A stretch of 64,000 nucleotides of DNA from Paraescarpia echinospica (lineage: Eukaryota > Annelida > Polychaeta > Sabellida > Siboglinidae), in NCBI GenBank assembly GCA_020002185.1, contig CM034533.1:43590880-43654879 (forward strand), in the 5' to 3' direction. The notes under the pieces are model-generated. The model saw only the letters and a list, made by a program, of their open reading frames with translations, was not told where the DNA came from and did no database searches. The position numbers were made by a program, and so were the translations under genes. Shown here piece after piece: positions 1 to 10,944 of the stretch (position 1 is its first letter; each line of letters starts with the position of its first letter).

Positions 1-529
1 TGGTCCTGCTACGTCGCCACGTGCGCTCACGCAGACGGACCTGACGTTTCAGCTCATCCAGTTGCCGACACCACCACGGAAAATACAAAATATGCACGGA
101 GCTTACAGCGGTGCAGCCACATGCAGGCGCGACCAAATGACTGAATTACGATCTATTTTGCCCGGTTTGCGCTAGTCTGCGCCGCAGCGGCCGTGTGTTA
201 CCGCTCAGCTCGCGTAAAATGAGCGATATAGCTGCGTATGTTGATACAAATCGGGACGCTATTTACGCCTCAAATGGGCGAAAGACACAATATTCTTAAA
301 GGTGGTAAATATGCATAGGGTAATGTCGAATGGTGGAACTATCTCACTGTAGTATCAAAGTTAGGCAAAACTCAAGTTATACCGGCGAAATCGAGGCGGG
401 TCCGGATTCAACACAAGTGCCCGCAACTCTGTTCAATTATTCATATGTTCTACGCCGTTTTTGTTTTTTAGCAAAATAAGGAATGTGATATTATAAGCAT
501 TTAAAGGCGATGATGAAAGAGTCTTCAGT

Positions 530-655
530 TGATAGCACTGGATGCTTCCTAGAGAAGTTGAGATGGTGTTCGACTGAACAGGTCTGCCAGGGAATAAAGT
601 GTAAAGCGCTTTGAGCACACAGTCCTTAGGACTAGATACTGCGCTATATAAAAAC
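530..655 (+). repeat. SINE 3' part (dispersed family)
   Basis: This segment shares a conserved tail with 25365-25470 and, on the opposite strand, with 27060-27170. Shared blocks are a GAAGTTGAGATGGTGTTC box, a GGTCTGCC box, an AGCGCTTTGAGCA box and a terminal GCGCTATATAA motif. The copy at 27 kb is longer and adds a tRNA-like head, so this is read as a 5'-truncated SINE. No coding potential is seen around it. Confidence 0.6.
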
Positions 656-659
656 TTAC

Positions 660-2355
660 CTTTTACTTTGTTACTGAATCTGTCAGCGTGGTAACAAGAC
701 TTGAGCTTAGGGTAAGAAAAACACCACCACAACCAAGAACCAGTGGTCAAGTGGAAACTACACCTCCACTGATTATCAGTAATCAAGTAAAAAAAACACC
801 TCACCACGATGAAACAATCATGATTACTGACTTTTATCAATCATGATTACTGCATTTACAAGTAGTGTCTTGTTCTTTTATATCTTCCCCTCAACATTCA
901 AGAGTAAAGGTTAAAACACCTCAGAATGGACCATTTTAAAGGTAGTTTAACAAAATATCGCGTAGCCCATCTACCACCTCGCCCATTATTTTACCCAGGG
1001 GAAACTTATACATGTATGGTTAAAAGTACCAAAAATGTCGCAAGTCCAATTTAGATATAAAAAAAGTATGAACTTAATATAATAACGAAATTGTATTTTG
1101 ATACGAATGTAGACATGTTGAGGTTCTTGGAAGAACAATTATTCTTATCCAATCTACCTGTGGTTTACTGCAATAACCCTGACAAGATGTCTGCATTATT
1201 TGTTGCTATAACTATTTTGTTAGTACAATTTCACCCATTCAACAGAAGTAAAGGTAATGGTCATGGCATTTGTTGTGTCTCAAAAGGAGTATTATGAATT
1301 TGGATGCCGTTGAAAACGGATAACGTAGAACACCGAATCGGCCTGTAAACGATTGGTACAGATGAGCAACGATCCTAGCACCTACATAACATAACAATAT
1401 GTGCTTAAATGCTTGCAGTGATCTGCCCGTTGTAACATATGGGATTAGTTTGGCCAATATTACCTCCCTTCGACGATCTCAATTGTAATATGTTGGATTA
1501 ATGTGGCCAATATATCCTCCCATCGTCTATCTCAGCGATTTTCCTACGCACATCTTCTTAACATATACTTTCACTGCAACAAAGTTCTCAACAATAACCT
1601 CTTCGTGTGTGTTCCATTAACGCATGACCTCTGCTGATTGCTGAGATTTGCGAGTTGTTGGTTTCTCAGTTGTCAGCGTGTCATCTTCTTCTTCTTTTGC
1701 TGTTTCACCTATGGTCACGCGTGTTTCCTTTTTGTTTTCCTCGTGGCATAACAAGGACATTTAGAATGAAAGTTTCCAAACGACCAGCAGAACGGATTGA
1801 AACACGACTTCTCAACCATGTACTATGTAATAGTCGACAAGCATCACAGCGTGAGCCTTGGTGTGCGGCCATCGACATCGTGAGCCTTGGACTCTAACAG
1901 ATCCGCTTGAAGGGTTTGCAGGTGGGGTTTTTTCATTCACTGCATCGTTCATGTCCATTAGGTACGGTGCTGTTGACTCAGTCTGAGAAATACCCCATGC
2001 ATAGAAGTTTTGCGTATTCCATCTCCTCATATCGCCATGACGCCGATAAAATTATGTTGAACATGACCTATGTAGAAGGTTGTGCTGTTTCTATATTGTC
2101 TCTTCTGAGAATCAGGTTTGTCTGCTTGAGTTAGGCAGGTTTACTTGGACCCACCCAATGGTGACCTTAGAAATTGAGATGACAGTTGCAACATTGTGAG
2201 CCATCTGATCGTATAGAACTACTTACTGTAAGGCTTTCATGTGTCATGCTCCATTTACCTGCTTCTCTGAGCAGTAGTCATTGCTAAGCTCTTTGAAGAG
2301 GCGGCACACGTAATAATTAGAAACGATATATCTGCTCTGTACAATCCGCTTACGT
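660..2355. other. No supported gene
   Basis: AT-rich DNA with short random open frames only. I see no conserved protein, RNA gene or clear repeat in this stretch. Confidence 0.5.
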
Positions 2356-2426
2356 CAACACCTGCTTCAGAACAGCGAAGTTCTAGCTTTGGACTTGAAC
2401 TCTATCTGGGTGATTTTTGAATATTC

Positions 2427-2630
2427 CTACTTTTGAACTTCGTAATATTCTCTCTCGCTGACTTCACATGATTTCCTTTCTTTTTCCTCTTCTCTGGCAT
2501 CCTTGGTCAACTGCGCTGTTTTGAAATACCACTGTGCCACGCTTTCCCTCTCTTTTGCCAAGTGATATGCATAATTTTGTTTCTTATGTTTCCTGTAGCG
2601 CGCATGAGTTTGAGCCAAATTTCGCGGCAT
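2427..2630 (-). CDS. Conserved 67-aa basic/charged ORF, unknown
   Basis: The frame encodes a strongly charged peptide starting MPRNLAQTHARYRK and ending in a Lys/Glu-rich stretch. An inverted copy at 19036-19239 differs at only four residues (R/H, E/K, S/R and K/E) and keeps the same start and stop. Both copies lie in the same inverted repeat, so similarity of the DNA alone explains conservation of the frame; selection on the protein is not shown. It might be the N-terminal piece of a transposon protein. I do not recognise the family. Confidence 0.35.
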   Translation of the reverse strand: MPRNLAQTHARYRKHKKQNYAYHLAKERESVAQWYFKTAQLTKDAREEEKERKSCEVSEREYYEVQK

Positions 2631-2770
2631 TTTGCAACTATCTGTCTTGCCTACCTACCCTAACAATTGCGAGCATGTGACAGGAAACACAAATATTATT
2701 ATGAAAGGCCTAAGTATGTTTCATTCTTCTACAGTCTTAGATGACAATAAACGACGACTACAAGTTGCAG

Positions 2771-3065
2771 GAAAATACCCAAGGGAGATTGTTTAATCAC
2801 AGTATCGATAAATGCTGGGAAAATACCCAAGGGAGATTGTTTAATCACAGTATTGATAAATGCTGGGAAAATACCCAATGGAGATTGTTTAATCACAGTA
2901 TCGATAAATGCTGGGAAAATACCCAAGGGAGATTGTTTAATCACAGTATCGATAAATGCTGGGAAAATACCCAATGGAGATTGTTTAATCACAGTATCGA
3001 TAAATGCTGGGAAAATACCCAAGGGAGATTGTTTAATCACAGTATCGATAAATGCTGGGAAAATA
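2771..3065. repeat. 48-bp minisatellite, six copies
   Basis: Six direct copies of a 48-bp unit, followed by a partial seventh. The unit includes GGGAGATTGTTTAATCACAG and a TATCGATA palindrome. The unit is a multiple of three and stop-free in several frames, so it creates repetitive open frames on both strands that should not be taken as genes. Three copies lie inverted near 18755-18900. Confidence 0.95.
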
Positions 3066-3379
3066 GCAGCGAAATGTGTTCTACGTTATCCATTTGTATT
3101 CTACATTATCGACTACATTTTCCGAAATTGATTCTTTGCTCTCGGAGGGGCAGGCAACTTTTGGCAGGTAACAAGTCTGCTAGTCTTTATTTCAATATGA
3201 ACACCAAAATGGTTCATTATCAGTGGAAATATGTTAGTAATTTCTCAATGTCAACGAAAATTAGATCAGACGAGTATATAAATATATACGTATTTTGGCT
3301 TTGCAAGCTGAGAGTTCCGTCTCCTGGCAGAACTACGTATGACTGTGGCACGAAAACGTCGACATCTGATATACAAAAT

Positions 3380-3865
3380 TCTCAGGCCAACTATGAATTT
3401 AAAAAAAATAAGGATGCACAATTATTACATAATACTATACTATAAAAATGGGCAAAAAGGCCCTGAAGTCCTTTGGAGTATATTGTCAGTTTGTAATTAA
3501 TATATATAAATATATATATACAAAATTATGTGGTGAACAATGCACATGCAATATTCATCAATGTATACACAGCCATATCATTAGGTTACCAGTATAAAAC
3601 ACATCACCATTACAACAAAAGGAGTCGCCAAATTACTTCATGACTTAAAAACAAACAAATCAACAGGGAAATGTATGCTCTGCCAATGTTACCGGTAGGG
3701 TGGCTTTACCCCATATTCAGGTAGAGACGATGATTGGCTCTCAGGCCAACTATGAAATAAAAAATAAAATAAGGATGCACTTTTATCAGATAATATTATA
3801 CTATAAAAATGGGCCTAAAGGCCCTGAAGTCCTTTGGAGTATATTGTCAGTTTGTAATCAATAAT
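3380..3865. repeat. Direct repeat pair of about 120 bp
   Basis: Two direct copies (about 3380-3505 and 3738-3865) share a block containing CTCAGGCCAACTATGAA, AAGGATGCAC and GGCCCTGAAGTCCTTTGGAG. Between them, 3516-3585 matches 16150-16215 in inverted orientation. Probably a small dispersed element; no coding potential is seen. Confidence 0.7.
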
Positions 3866-4128
3866 GAAAATGTTTTTTGGTCAATCACAGTTACAGATCA
3901 TTAAGGGTTATGATAAAAGTAAAATGTTGACATGTTTAGTGGAGAATATCTGCATGCCAATGAAGATACACGTGGAAATAAAATATTCGAGTAGACCTTT
4001 TCGTGAAGACTGCATATATTAGTTAATGTGTTATTAAAAATACTGTGAAGAAATGTTATCCCGATACTCTGCTATTTAGGCCGATTTCCAGTAGTTGTAG
4101 AAACCTTGGAGGATATTTAACAACAAGA

Positions 4129-4156
4129 TTGCCACCTAGAGAATTAACTCTAGGTG
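4129..4156. repeat. Perfect 11-bp stem hairpin
   Basis: The sequence GCCACCTAGAG is followed after six A/T bases by its exact reverse complement CTCTAGGTGGC. It sits just outside the 3' side of a CR1 fragment. A role is unknown; it may be a transposon end or a chance palindrome. Confidence 0.6.
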
Positions 4157-4199
4157 GCAGGTGGACAAGGAAGCCCTTTGGCTTATCGAGAGTCGGACC

Positions 4200-5339
4200 C
4201 TTTTATATGTGTGTCCCGCCCTTCTGAGGTATTTGTCGATTTTATTTTTAAACATATTCACGCTACTAGCACCCACATAATCAGCAGATAATCTGTTCCA
4301 TTCATTTAGTCCTTTGTGAAAATGAGAACTTTCTTATATCTAATCTACACTGCTCCTTTCTAATGTAACTTCATGTCCTCTAGTCCTTCTATCTTTCTTA
4401 ACTGAGAAACACATATTTCTATCAAAATTTTCATAATCATTCATTATTTTAAACACTTCTATCTGATCTCCTCTCAATCTCCTGGTCTCTAGTGTTGTTA
4501 AGCCGCATTTTTAAGGCGTATTTCGTAACTAAGATCCCACAGTTTTGGTATCATTTTCGTTGCTCTCCTCTGCACTCTTTCTAGCATATCTATGTCCTTC
4601 CTGCGATATGGCCTCCACGCTTCAATGCATTATTCTAAATGAGGCCTAACTATTGTTTTGTACAGCGGTATTATTAGCTCTTTTTCCTTATACATTATGT
4701 TTCGCCTAATTAATCCAAGGATTTGATTTCCCTTTGAAGCTGCAATTCCACACTGCTCTGAAACCTTCATCAGCACTAATGGTTAACCCTAAGTCCTTTT
4801 CTTTTACAGTAGTACTTAGTACAGTATCCCTCATTGTATATTCTACTTCTTCGTTCCCACGTCCTGCGTGGAGGCATTTACATATCCCAAAATTGAACAG
4901 CATTTGCCACTTTTCATACCGTTTGATCAACTTGTCAAGATCATCTTATAAATGTTGTCTATCTCCATCACTTTTAATCATTCTAAACACTTTTGTATTA
5001 TCCGCAAATTTCAACACCTTGCTTGTTGTTTCATCATCCAAATCGTTTATATATATATTAAGAATAATATAGGTCCTAGTACTGATCTCTGTGGTACCCC
5101 ATTCAATACCGATTTCCAGTTTGAAGCCTCCCCATCAACTACTACATGTTGTCTTCTGTCAATCAGCCATTTTCGTATCCAGTTTATTATACCATTTCCT
5201 ATGCCATGGGCCTTTAGTTTAAGCAGTAATCTTTGATGTGGTACTTTGTCGAAAGCTGTTCATAGCTTCTCTTTGAATGTCTAATTTCAGCTGTAGCTTG
5301 GTTAAGTGCTTCTTTATAACTGTTGTAGTCTTTATCATT
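4200..5339 (-). mobile_element. CR1-type LINE fragment (3' half)
   Basis: The minus strand encodes broken pieces of the C-terminal part of a CR1-like reverse transcriptase, including a KWQMLFN block followed by KEKDLGLTI. The DNA at 4889-5339 aligns with a second CR1 copy at 20433-21480 in the same orientation. The alignment stops exactly where the Polinton-like terminal repeat starts (5340), so the Polinton-like element is inserted in this LINE. The right flank of the Polinton-like element does not resume CR1, so the junction has since been rearranged. Confidence 0.75.
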
Positions 5340-5622
5340 AGTAGTATATAGATGGCGCAGACTACGGGTCATGTGGTGAAGATCAAAGAAACATCAAACG
5401 GTTTGGATCAGTCATGTGGCGTTTTGGATCAGTCAGACTGCGTCGTTTACTTATAAAAAAACATGACAGCTAACTTTCCTTTTTTATGATTAGTCGTGGC
5501 GCCAGCCTCGTTTTCATTTAAGTAGTGCTGACATCTAGTGAATTGGAGTTAAAACGAAGTACACAGTAGCGCCTCTAGCGCGGTAATCGATAACGATGAT
5601 CGATAATGATCAATGTAATCGA
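5340..5622 (+). repeat. Left terminal inverted repeat
   Basis: It starts AGTAGTATATAGAT and matches the reverse complement of the right end through most of its length, including the block around TAGTCGTGGCGCCAGCCTCG and GTAGCGCCTCTAGCGCGG. A segment of about 45 bp present in the right repeat (near 15320-15365) is missing here. The AG start is the known rule for Polinton ends. Confidence 0.9.
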
Positions 5623-5660
5623 TAATTAATCGATAATCAGTAATCGATAATTGATCGACA
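5584..5660. repeat. Cluster of ATCGAT palindromes at inner TIR edge
   Basis: Several copies of ATCGATAA/TTATCGAT occur within about 75 bp, just inside the left terminal repeat. The right repeat keeps only two or three (15185-15210). Such a cluster could be a transcription-factor or replication-protein site, or simple sequence slippage; function is inference. Confidence 0.6.
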
Positions 5661-5832
5661 AATGTTTCGTTACGCCGCTACGAAAGGCGTACGTCCGATC
5701 GCATTTGCGGCATCGATTCTGTCCCCGTGTTGGTGGTCCACAGTCTCTTAGATACCTCGACACATCGGCGCGACGGGTGAACGATCGACCGCATTTCGGG
5801 AATTCGTGCATCGTCGGTAGGTGGTAGCACAC
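5626..5832 (-). pseudogene. Inverted C2H2 zinc-finger fragment of the polymerase N-terminus
   Basis: The minus strand reads two degenerate zinc fingers: FPKCGRSFTRRADVSRYL, where one Cys of the CxxC pair is Phe and the His position is Tyr, then NRCRKCDRTYAFRSGVTKHL with the CxxC and His kept. In the second polB gene of this window a zinc finger of the same type (CCMCGSTF, then QRHVKQGRC) lies upstream of polB on the same strand. Here it lies on the opposite strand and abuts the start of polB. An inversion of the polB 5' segment is the simplest reading; an independent small gene is the alternative. Confidence 0.6.
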
Positions 5833-5837
5833 GCTGA

Positions 5838-8360
5838 CTGATTCTCCGGGCCTTAAAACTCTACGCCGACTACTGCGCCGACCCCTACGCGTTCGCCGGC
5901 GTTCCTCTGAACGAGCTCGACCTGGTGGAGACGGTCTTTGAAACGAAAGTGGCCGTGTATCGACTGACGGAGGAGGGGTCCGCCGAATTGGTCCGCCGTT
6001 CCCTCCACCGCTACCCCACTACTATAAACGTAAGTCTGTTCGAGACGCACTATTTGTATACAACCGACATATCGATGTTCTGTCGCTCTTACCTACCCGG
6101 CAAGTGCGGCGAATCGCTGTGGTCAACCGCCTATGGATTACGGTGTCACGAAGCGACGTACGAGGGCGGCGTTTGCCACGTCTTCCCTGGCGGTGTCTAC
6201 CATCCGACGCCGTCCGTGTTTCAACGGTTGGAGGACGAGGGCATCTACGTGGACGAACCCCTACGCTACTACCCATACAGGGCGACGTTCGACATCGAGT
6301 GCTACTTCGAAGATCGTGACCTGTCGGCGGACAGCGCCAAATGCCGGTGGATAGCCCGACACGAGCTACTCAGAGTGAGTATCACATCGAACGTCCCGGG
6401 CACGAGACGCCGCGCTGCTTCGTCAAGACCGGCGATTCGAGCGAGCTCGCGAACGGCTGATCGTCGCCTTGGAGGCCGTGAGCGAAGCGGCGTGCGCAGC
6501 TCTGCGACCGTCTAACGACACGACCTTCGAGGCGATCGCCGCGCTCGACGACGAAAGGCGAGCTCGCGCGAATGAGAAGGCGTTGAACGATAACAGCCCG
6601 TACAACGTACTCGCCGACCACCTGTGGACGCATCTGCGCCGCCTCCCCGTCCTCGGCTTCAATTCGGGTAAATACGATTTGAACGTCGTCAAGAAGTATC
6701 TCATTCCCCTGTTCATGACCACCGAAGCGCAGAGCGTCTCGTCGGCGTTTACGCTCAAGCGTCAGAACAACTTCATGTGTCTATCGACGGCGACGCTCAA
6801 GTTCCTGGACATCACCAACTACCTGGCCCCCGGTTTCAGCTACGATAAGTTTCTGAAGGCCTACGGCTGCAAGGTGACGAAGGGACACTTTCCCTACGAG
6901 TACCTCGACGACCTGAAACTGGACGACACCGAATTGCCGCCGAGCGAGGCCTTCTACAGCCACCTGAAGCGCGAAGGTATCTCCGCCACGGCGTATGAGT
7001 GTTGCGCGAAGGAATGGCGCGATGAAGGGATGACGACGCTGCGGGAGTTCCTCGTCTCGTATAAAAACAGGGACGTGGTGCCGTTCTTGGAGGCCGTCGA
7101 CAAACAGTTCGCCTTCTACCGGGAGCACCGCATCGATATGTCCAAGGACGCCATCAGCGTACCTGGTCTAACCCTGCTGTACCTGTTCAAAGATCTGCCG
7201 TCGTCGCTTCACTTCACGCTCTTCAACGAGCCGAACTAGGAACTGCACCGGCTCCTGCAATCGCAGATCGTCGGCGGTCCCTCGATAATTTTCGCGCGCT
7301 ATCACGAGGTCGACGTGACCGTTCTTCGTCGCGACGAGTACGGCGAGTCGGCGCTGCCCTGCCGCTCGATCGTCGGCTTCGATGCGAACGGCCTCTACCT
7401 ATGGGCGATCACGCAAGACATGCCGATGGGGTGGTACACGCGCCGTCGCGCGGAGAACGCCTTTCGGCCGGAACGCGTGCACCGCTATGGTCCCATGGCC
7501 GTGCAATGGTTGACGTGGGAGGCCGAGCAGACGGGGGCGCGCATACGACACCAGCTCAACTGGCGCAAGAAACGCGTCGGCTAGTACCGGGTCGACGGCT
7601 CGTGTCGTGTACCAGTTCCAAGGGTGCTTTTTCCATGGCTGCCCGTGCATGGGGAAGGAAACGAACGAGGTGAACGGAAAGCCGATGAGTCAATTGTACG
7701 CCGAGACGACCGACGTCACGACCTACCTTCGCCGCTTCGTCACCGTCGTCGAGATGTGGGAGTGCCAGTGGCGCGAGGTGAGACAACCGGCGCCGCAGCC
7801 GCAGGAGAGCTGGACCGGCGGCTGATCCTGAAGGCCGTACTCGACGGCGCTCTCTTTGGCCTGATCGAGTGCAATATCGCCGTCCCGGACGCGCTGCTAC
7901 GCCTTCGCCGAGATGCAGCCGATCTTCAAGAACGCCTACATCGCGCGCGACGATCTCAGCCCGTCCATACGTCGCTACGCCGAAACGCAAGAGCTCCTGG
8001 CCCGACATCAGCGGACGCTCGTGGGGAGTTTCTTCGGCACCAAAATTCTACTCACGACGCCCCTACTACGGTGGTATCTGCGGCACGGACTCGTCGTCGA
8101 GCGCATGTACCAGATCGTCGAGTACGAGCCGATCGCGTGCTTTCGTCGCACCTGCGACACGGTCTCCGCCTAGCGACGCGAGGGCGACGCCGAGCCTGAC
8201 AAGACCATCCTCGCCGATACGTTCAAGCTTCTCAGGAACAGTTCCTACGGGAAAACTATCACGTGGGTCGATCTGCACCGCGACATCAAGTAGTGCACGT
8301 CCGCCGGCGCCGCGACGCTGATGAACGATCGACGCATCCGGCAGCTCGACGTCGTCGATC
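5838..8360 (+). pseudogene. Protein-primed-type DNA polymerase B, broken
   Basis: Family B polymerase of the Polinton type, which copies the element DNA. Visible in order: the end of an N-terminal module (RALKLYADYC at the start, SLFETHYLY later), a degenerate zinc finger (6090-6170; one Cys is Pro and the last Cys is Tyr), ExoI TFDIECYFE (about 6280-6310), ExoII FNSGKYDLNVVKKY (6657-6700), an ExoIII-like YKNRDVVPFL, motif A-like GFDANGLYLWA (7378-7410) and motif B-like LRNSSYGKT (8230-8260). Sequence ends at LDVV near 8360, so the motif C aspartates are gone. Frame changes occur near 6400, 6455, 7606, 7775 and 7890. In-frame TAG codons lie at 7237, 7582, 8171 and 8291. The 5' end abuts an inverted zinc-finger segment and the 3' end is fused to the antisense capsid gene. 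It cannot give an active enzyme as sequenced. Confidence 0.9.
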
Positions 8361-8361
8361 C

Positions 8362-9526
8362 CGACGGTCTCTACGAAGAAGGTGTAGCCGTCGCCGAAGT
8401 CGGCGCGCGTCAGGTCGTTCCCCTCGTTCTCGTACGCTTTCTCCGTCGCGCCGAAGAGTTTCATGTAACTTCGGATGTAACGTTGATGCGCGAAGTTCGG
8501 CTGCAGCGGCTTGCTCGGCACCTGGCGTCTGTCGACGTAGAGGGCGAGGAAGTTTATGCCGTTGTGCTTCGCGTTGAACGGGTTTTTATCGTAGACCCCG
8601 TTATAGGCGTCTTTGTGGATCATGCACATGAACACGCGTTTCGGGAGCGTGCCCAGGTAGACGTTCTCGTGCGTATGAGACATCGTGCCCTGTGGTATCG
8701 AGAACACCTTGCAGTCGACATCACGCAGCGGGTACTTGGCCGTCCCCTTCGTCAGCGCTTTGATGTGACCGAGCTGGACGGCCGGGTTCACCTTGGCCTT
8801 TCCCACCTGCAGGTAGGTCTCCAGCAGCACGATTTTGAACCCCGGATCGACGACGGCGCCCATGAGCGCGAAGGCGTCCTTGCTTCGCACCAGTCGGATC
8901 TTTACGTCGACGCCGTTCAGTAGGTATCGATCTTGCAAGAACACGTCGGCGTGCAGGCGTCCCAGCATGTCCACCTCGCGGCTGTCGCGTATATAGTGGT
9001 GCCGATGCTGCCACCCGGCGTTGGCGTTCGCCGTCGCGTCCATGAACCCGGCGTTGACTTTCTCCGTCGCGTCCATGAACCCGACGGTGTCCTTGCACCA
9101 CATGCCGCCCTCGAGCTGCGACCTTTTGGCGTCGGAACCGTAACTCAGCAGGATTTCTATATAGGCCCGGTACGGATACGTATTGGTTGTCGGCGTCACG
9201 AGCGTGCAGTTCAGCGACACGTCGACTTGACTGAATATAGAATGCAGGAAATTGTTGACCGATGCCACGACGCTGTCGTTCGCGAGATCGGTGCCTTCCC
9301 CCTGCACCACCTTGACGCGCGCGTACAGTCTAGCGCTCGCCAGGTCCAGATAGTCGTCTCCCGCTCCCGGGACGAGAAACTCGATAGTACCGCCCGCGTC
9401 GAGGGACGTCAGCGGCTGGTGATCGATCCACTGACCGCTCTCGATGCTCGTCTGCGTTGTCGGGACGCTGAACAGGTCCAGTTCGCTATTTAGGCCCTCG
9501 CACGACTTTCGATGCACGAACGCCAT
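8362..9526 (-). pseudogene. F54H12.2-like candidate major capsid protein, 3'-truncated
   Basis: A long open frame beginning MAFVHRKSCEG belongs to the family annotated in many invertebrates as 'uncharacterized protein F54H12.2-like'; in C. elegans that gene neighbours a transposon-derived integrase gene. Conserved blocks include FLHSIFSQVDVSLN and FLQDRYLLNGVDVKIRLV. From its place in Polinton-like elements I infer a jelly-roll virion protein, probably the major capsid protein. Residues after about DFGDGYTFFVE are nonsense: the reading runs on into DNA antisense to polB, so the C-terminal part of the protein is missing. A 12-residue segment (GFMDAT plus six residues) is nearly duplicated at about residues 148-171. 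The open frame continues to 8066, but that tail is not genuine. Confidence 0.8.
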
Positions 9527-9578
9527 TATTATACGCGGGGAATATGTCGCTCGACGTCCGTTTCTTTCGACGGAGCTT

Positions 9579-9958
9579 CTACTTACTGGGCGTCGACGGT
9601 TTGCCGGGCGGTTTTATGGCGCGTCGTCGCTTTTTCGTCGTCGTCGTCGGCGGCGGCGAATTCAACAGCCCGTCGAGAAGGTCGGCGCCGGTCTCCTTCG
9701 CGCGTCGTTTTACCGACTGTTTTAAATTCTCGCCGGCGACGACGTCCCGCGCCACGCCCGTGTTGAGAGCGCGTTTTCCTAGCGCCAGTGCCCTTCTCTT
9801 GATGAGCGGCATGGCGCCCCGAAACAGGCTGCCGAAGAAATTGCCCAGTCCGTGCCCCGCTGTACTCTCCCGCCGACGAAGACCGGCAGGTTGCCGCCGA
9901 CCTGTCGTGTGTAGTAGTCCTCGTACACGTTGCGGCCGCCTCTCGCCGCCATCGTCAT
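9579..9958 (-). pseudogene. Small basic element protein, frameshifted
   Basis: The start ATG at 9958 overlaps the TGA of the upstream gene (ATGA). The first frame reads NVYEDYYTRQVGGNLPVF and is rich in Gly/Arg. Near 9853 a one-base loss moves the reading to a second frame with LGNFFGSLFRGAMPLIKRR, then an Ala/Lys-rich region and a TAG stop at 9579. This layout (Tyr/Gly-rich head, amphipathic centre, basic tail) is typical of a small virion protein found next to the F54H12.2-like gene in such elements. A role in the capsid or core is inference. Confidence 0.65.
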
Positions 9959-10802
9959 AACAGTTTGGACTTGCAGCGTCTGATGTGAAGCGTCGACAAG
10001 AGTTTCCCTTGCTCGAATGGTATCGGTTGACCGATGTCGTCTCTTATATCTATCTCAATCGAATCGAATTGGCGCCTCAGTAGACGTATTGGACGCGGTC
10101 GAAGACGTTCGATACGATGAGCCCGTTTGAACCGTAGACGGGCACGGTTCGGAGGAGCGGGTCGATTACGTCGCCGACGATGCGTTGTTCCACGATGTCC
10201 GTGTACACGTACATGTTGTCGACGCCCCGATTCATGTCCACCGTGTAGTCCCCCTCGTACTCGAAGGTATACGCGACGGGCATGGTGCTGATGACGACGT
10301 CGGTGGACGTCGGCGCCGCAAGACTCGCGATGCGGTTCGACTCGAAGCCTAGTATTTTCTTCAGGTGGCTCCGAGGGGGTATGTTAAATTCGACGCCCGG
10401 CGATAGACGCAGCTTGATCCGGTTAGAGATGGGGCTGTACTCCTAGCGCGCCTTGACTTTATCGGTGCTCAGTTTCGTCAGTGACTGGTTAACTTGATGC
10501 ATCAATTCGTAGGCGTTGTTGTAAAAGCCGTGAGGGATGTTGCCCTGCCGGAAAATTTGACTATCGTCCGAGGTTCTAAAAATGCCTTGCTCCCCCGACC
10601 CGCAAGCCAAGAAGTACGCGTCCTCTTCTCTCACGTTGTACCAGGTATGCAGGTAATGTAGCGCCACCAGCCCGCATTCCCACTGCCCCGACAGTTCGAC
10701 GCGTTGCGGCAGATTCGTTGTGTAGTGAGTCAACGTGTTTTCGGGGTGCGCCTTAATAGACGCGTTGCTCGGCAACGTCAGATAAAAGTCAGACGACGCC
10801 AT
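9955..10802 (-). pseudogene. Candidate minor capsid (penton-like) protein
   Basis: The protein starts MASSDFYLTLPSNAS, continues with a WECGLVALHY block, and after an in-frame TAG at 10443-10445 continues in the same frame through SPGVEFNIPP and VFDRVQYVY. A one-base shift near 10077 leads to a last segment IDIRDDIGQPIPFEQGK and a TGA at 9955 that overlaps the next start. Total length would be about 280 residues. The same gene lies next to the F54H12.2-like gene in related elements as far as I recall. A single-jelly-roll minor capsid role is inferred from size, beta-rich composition and position only. Confidence 0.65.
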
Positions 10803-10944
10803 CGCGTCTCATAGACGGACTTGGTAGTAGGTAGCCGAGGCAGCACCTCAGTAACGCCGTCCACAGGTTGGAGTCGCCCTGGCCGCGCGTCAGTTTGTAT
10901 ATTCTGACGACGATAACCGTGTACAGGACGACGATCTGACACAT
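10789..10944 (-). CDS. Small single-pass membrane protein
   Basis: A 51-codon frame starting MCQIVVLYTVIVVRIYKL has one hydrophobic segment, then a polar stretch (TRGQGDSNLW) and a second moderately hydrophobic segment (LLRCCLGYLLP). It overlaps the start of the next gene by 14 bases, in keeping with the compact block. Two hydrophobic codon runs (ATC ATC TTA) precede the ATG, and an in-frame TAA lies six codons upstream, so the original N-terminus may be lost. A membrane or virion-envelope role is inference. Confidence 0.5.
   Translation of the reverse strand: MCQIVVLYTVIVVRIYKLTRGQGDSNLWTALLRCCLGYLLPSPSMRRDGVV

Larger units (their letters stand above)
2356..3365. repeat. Left arm of a long inverted repeat
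   Basis: The reverse complement of this segment recurs at 18466-19310. The match runs through a 67-codon open frame, a 48-bp minisatellite and the flanking DNA. The arms differ by scattered substitutions and by minisatellite copy number (six here, three on the right). The arms enclose about 15 kb that includes the Polinton-like element. This could be a dispersed transposon family in opposite orientations or one old inverted duplication. Confidence 0.75.

Noticed and set aside
433..840. 135-codon minus-strand frame
   Set aside because: It overlaps a SINE tail and has no recognisable domain or splice context.
8321..9960. Plus-strand open frames of 100-200 codons opposite the capsid genes
   Set aside because: They are antisense shadows in GC-rich DNA; the minus-strand frames carry the recognisable blocks.
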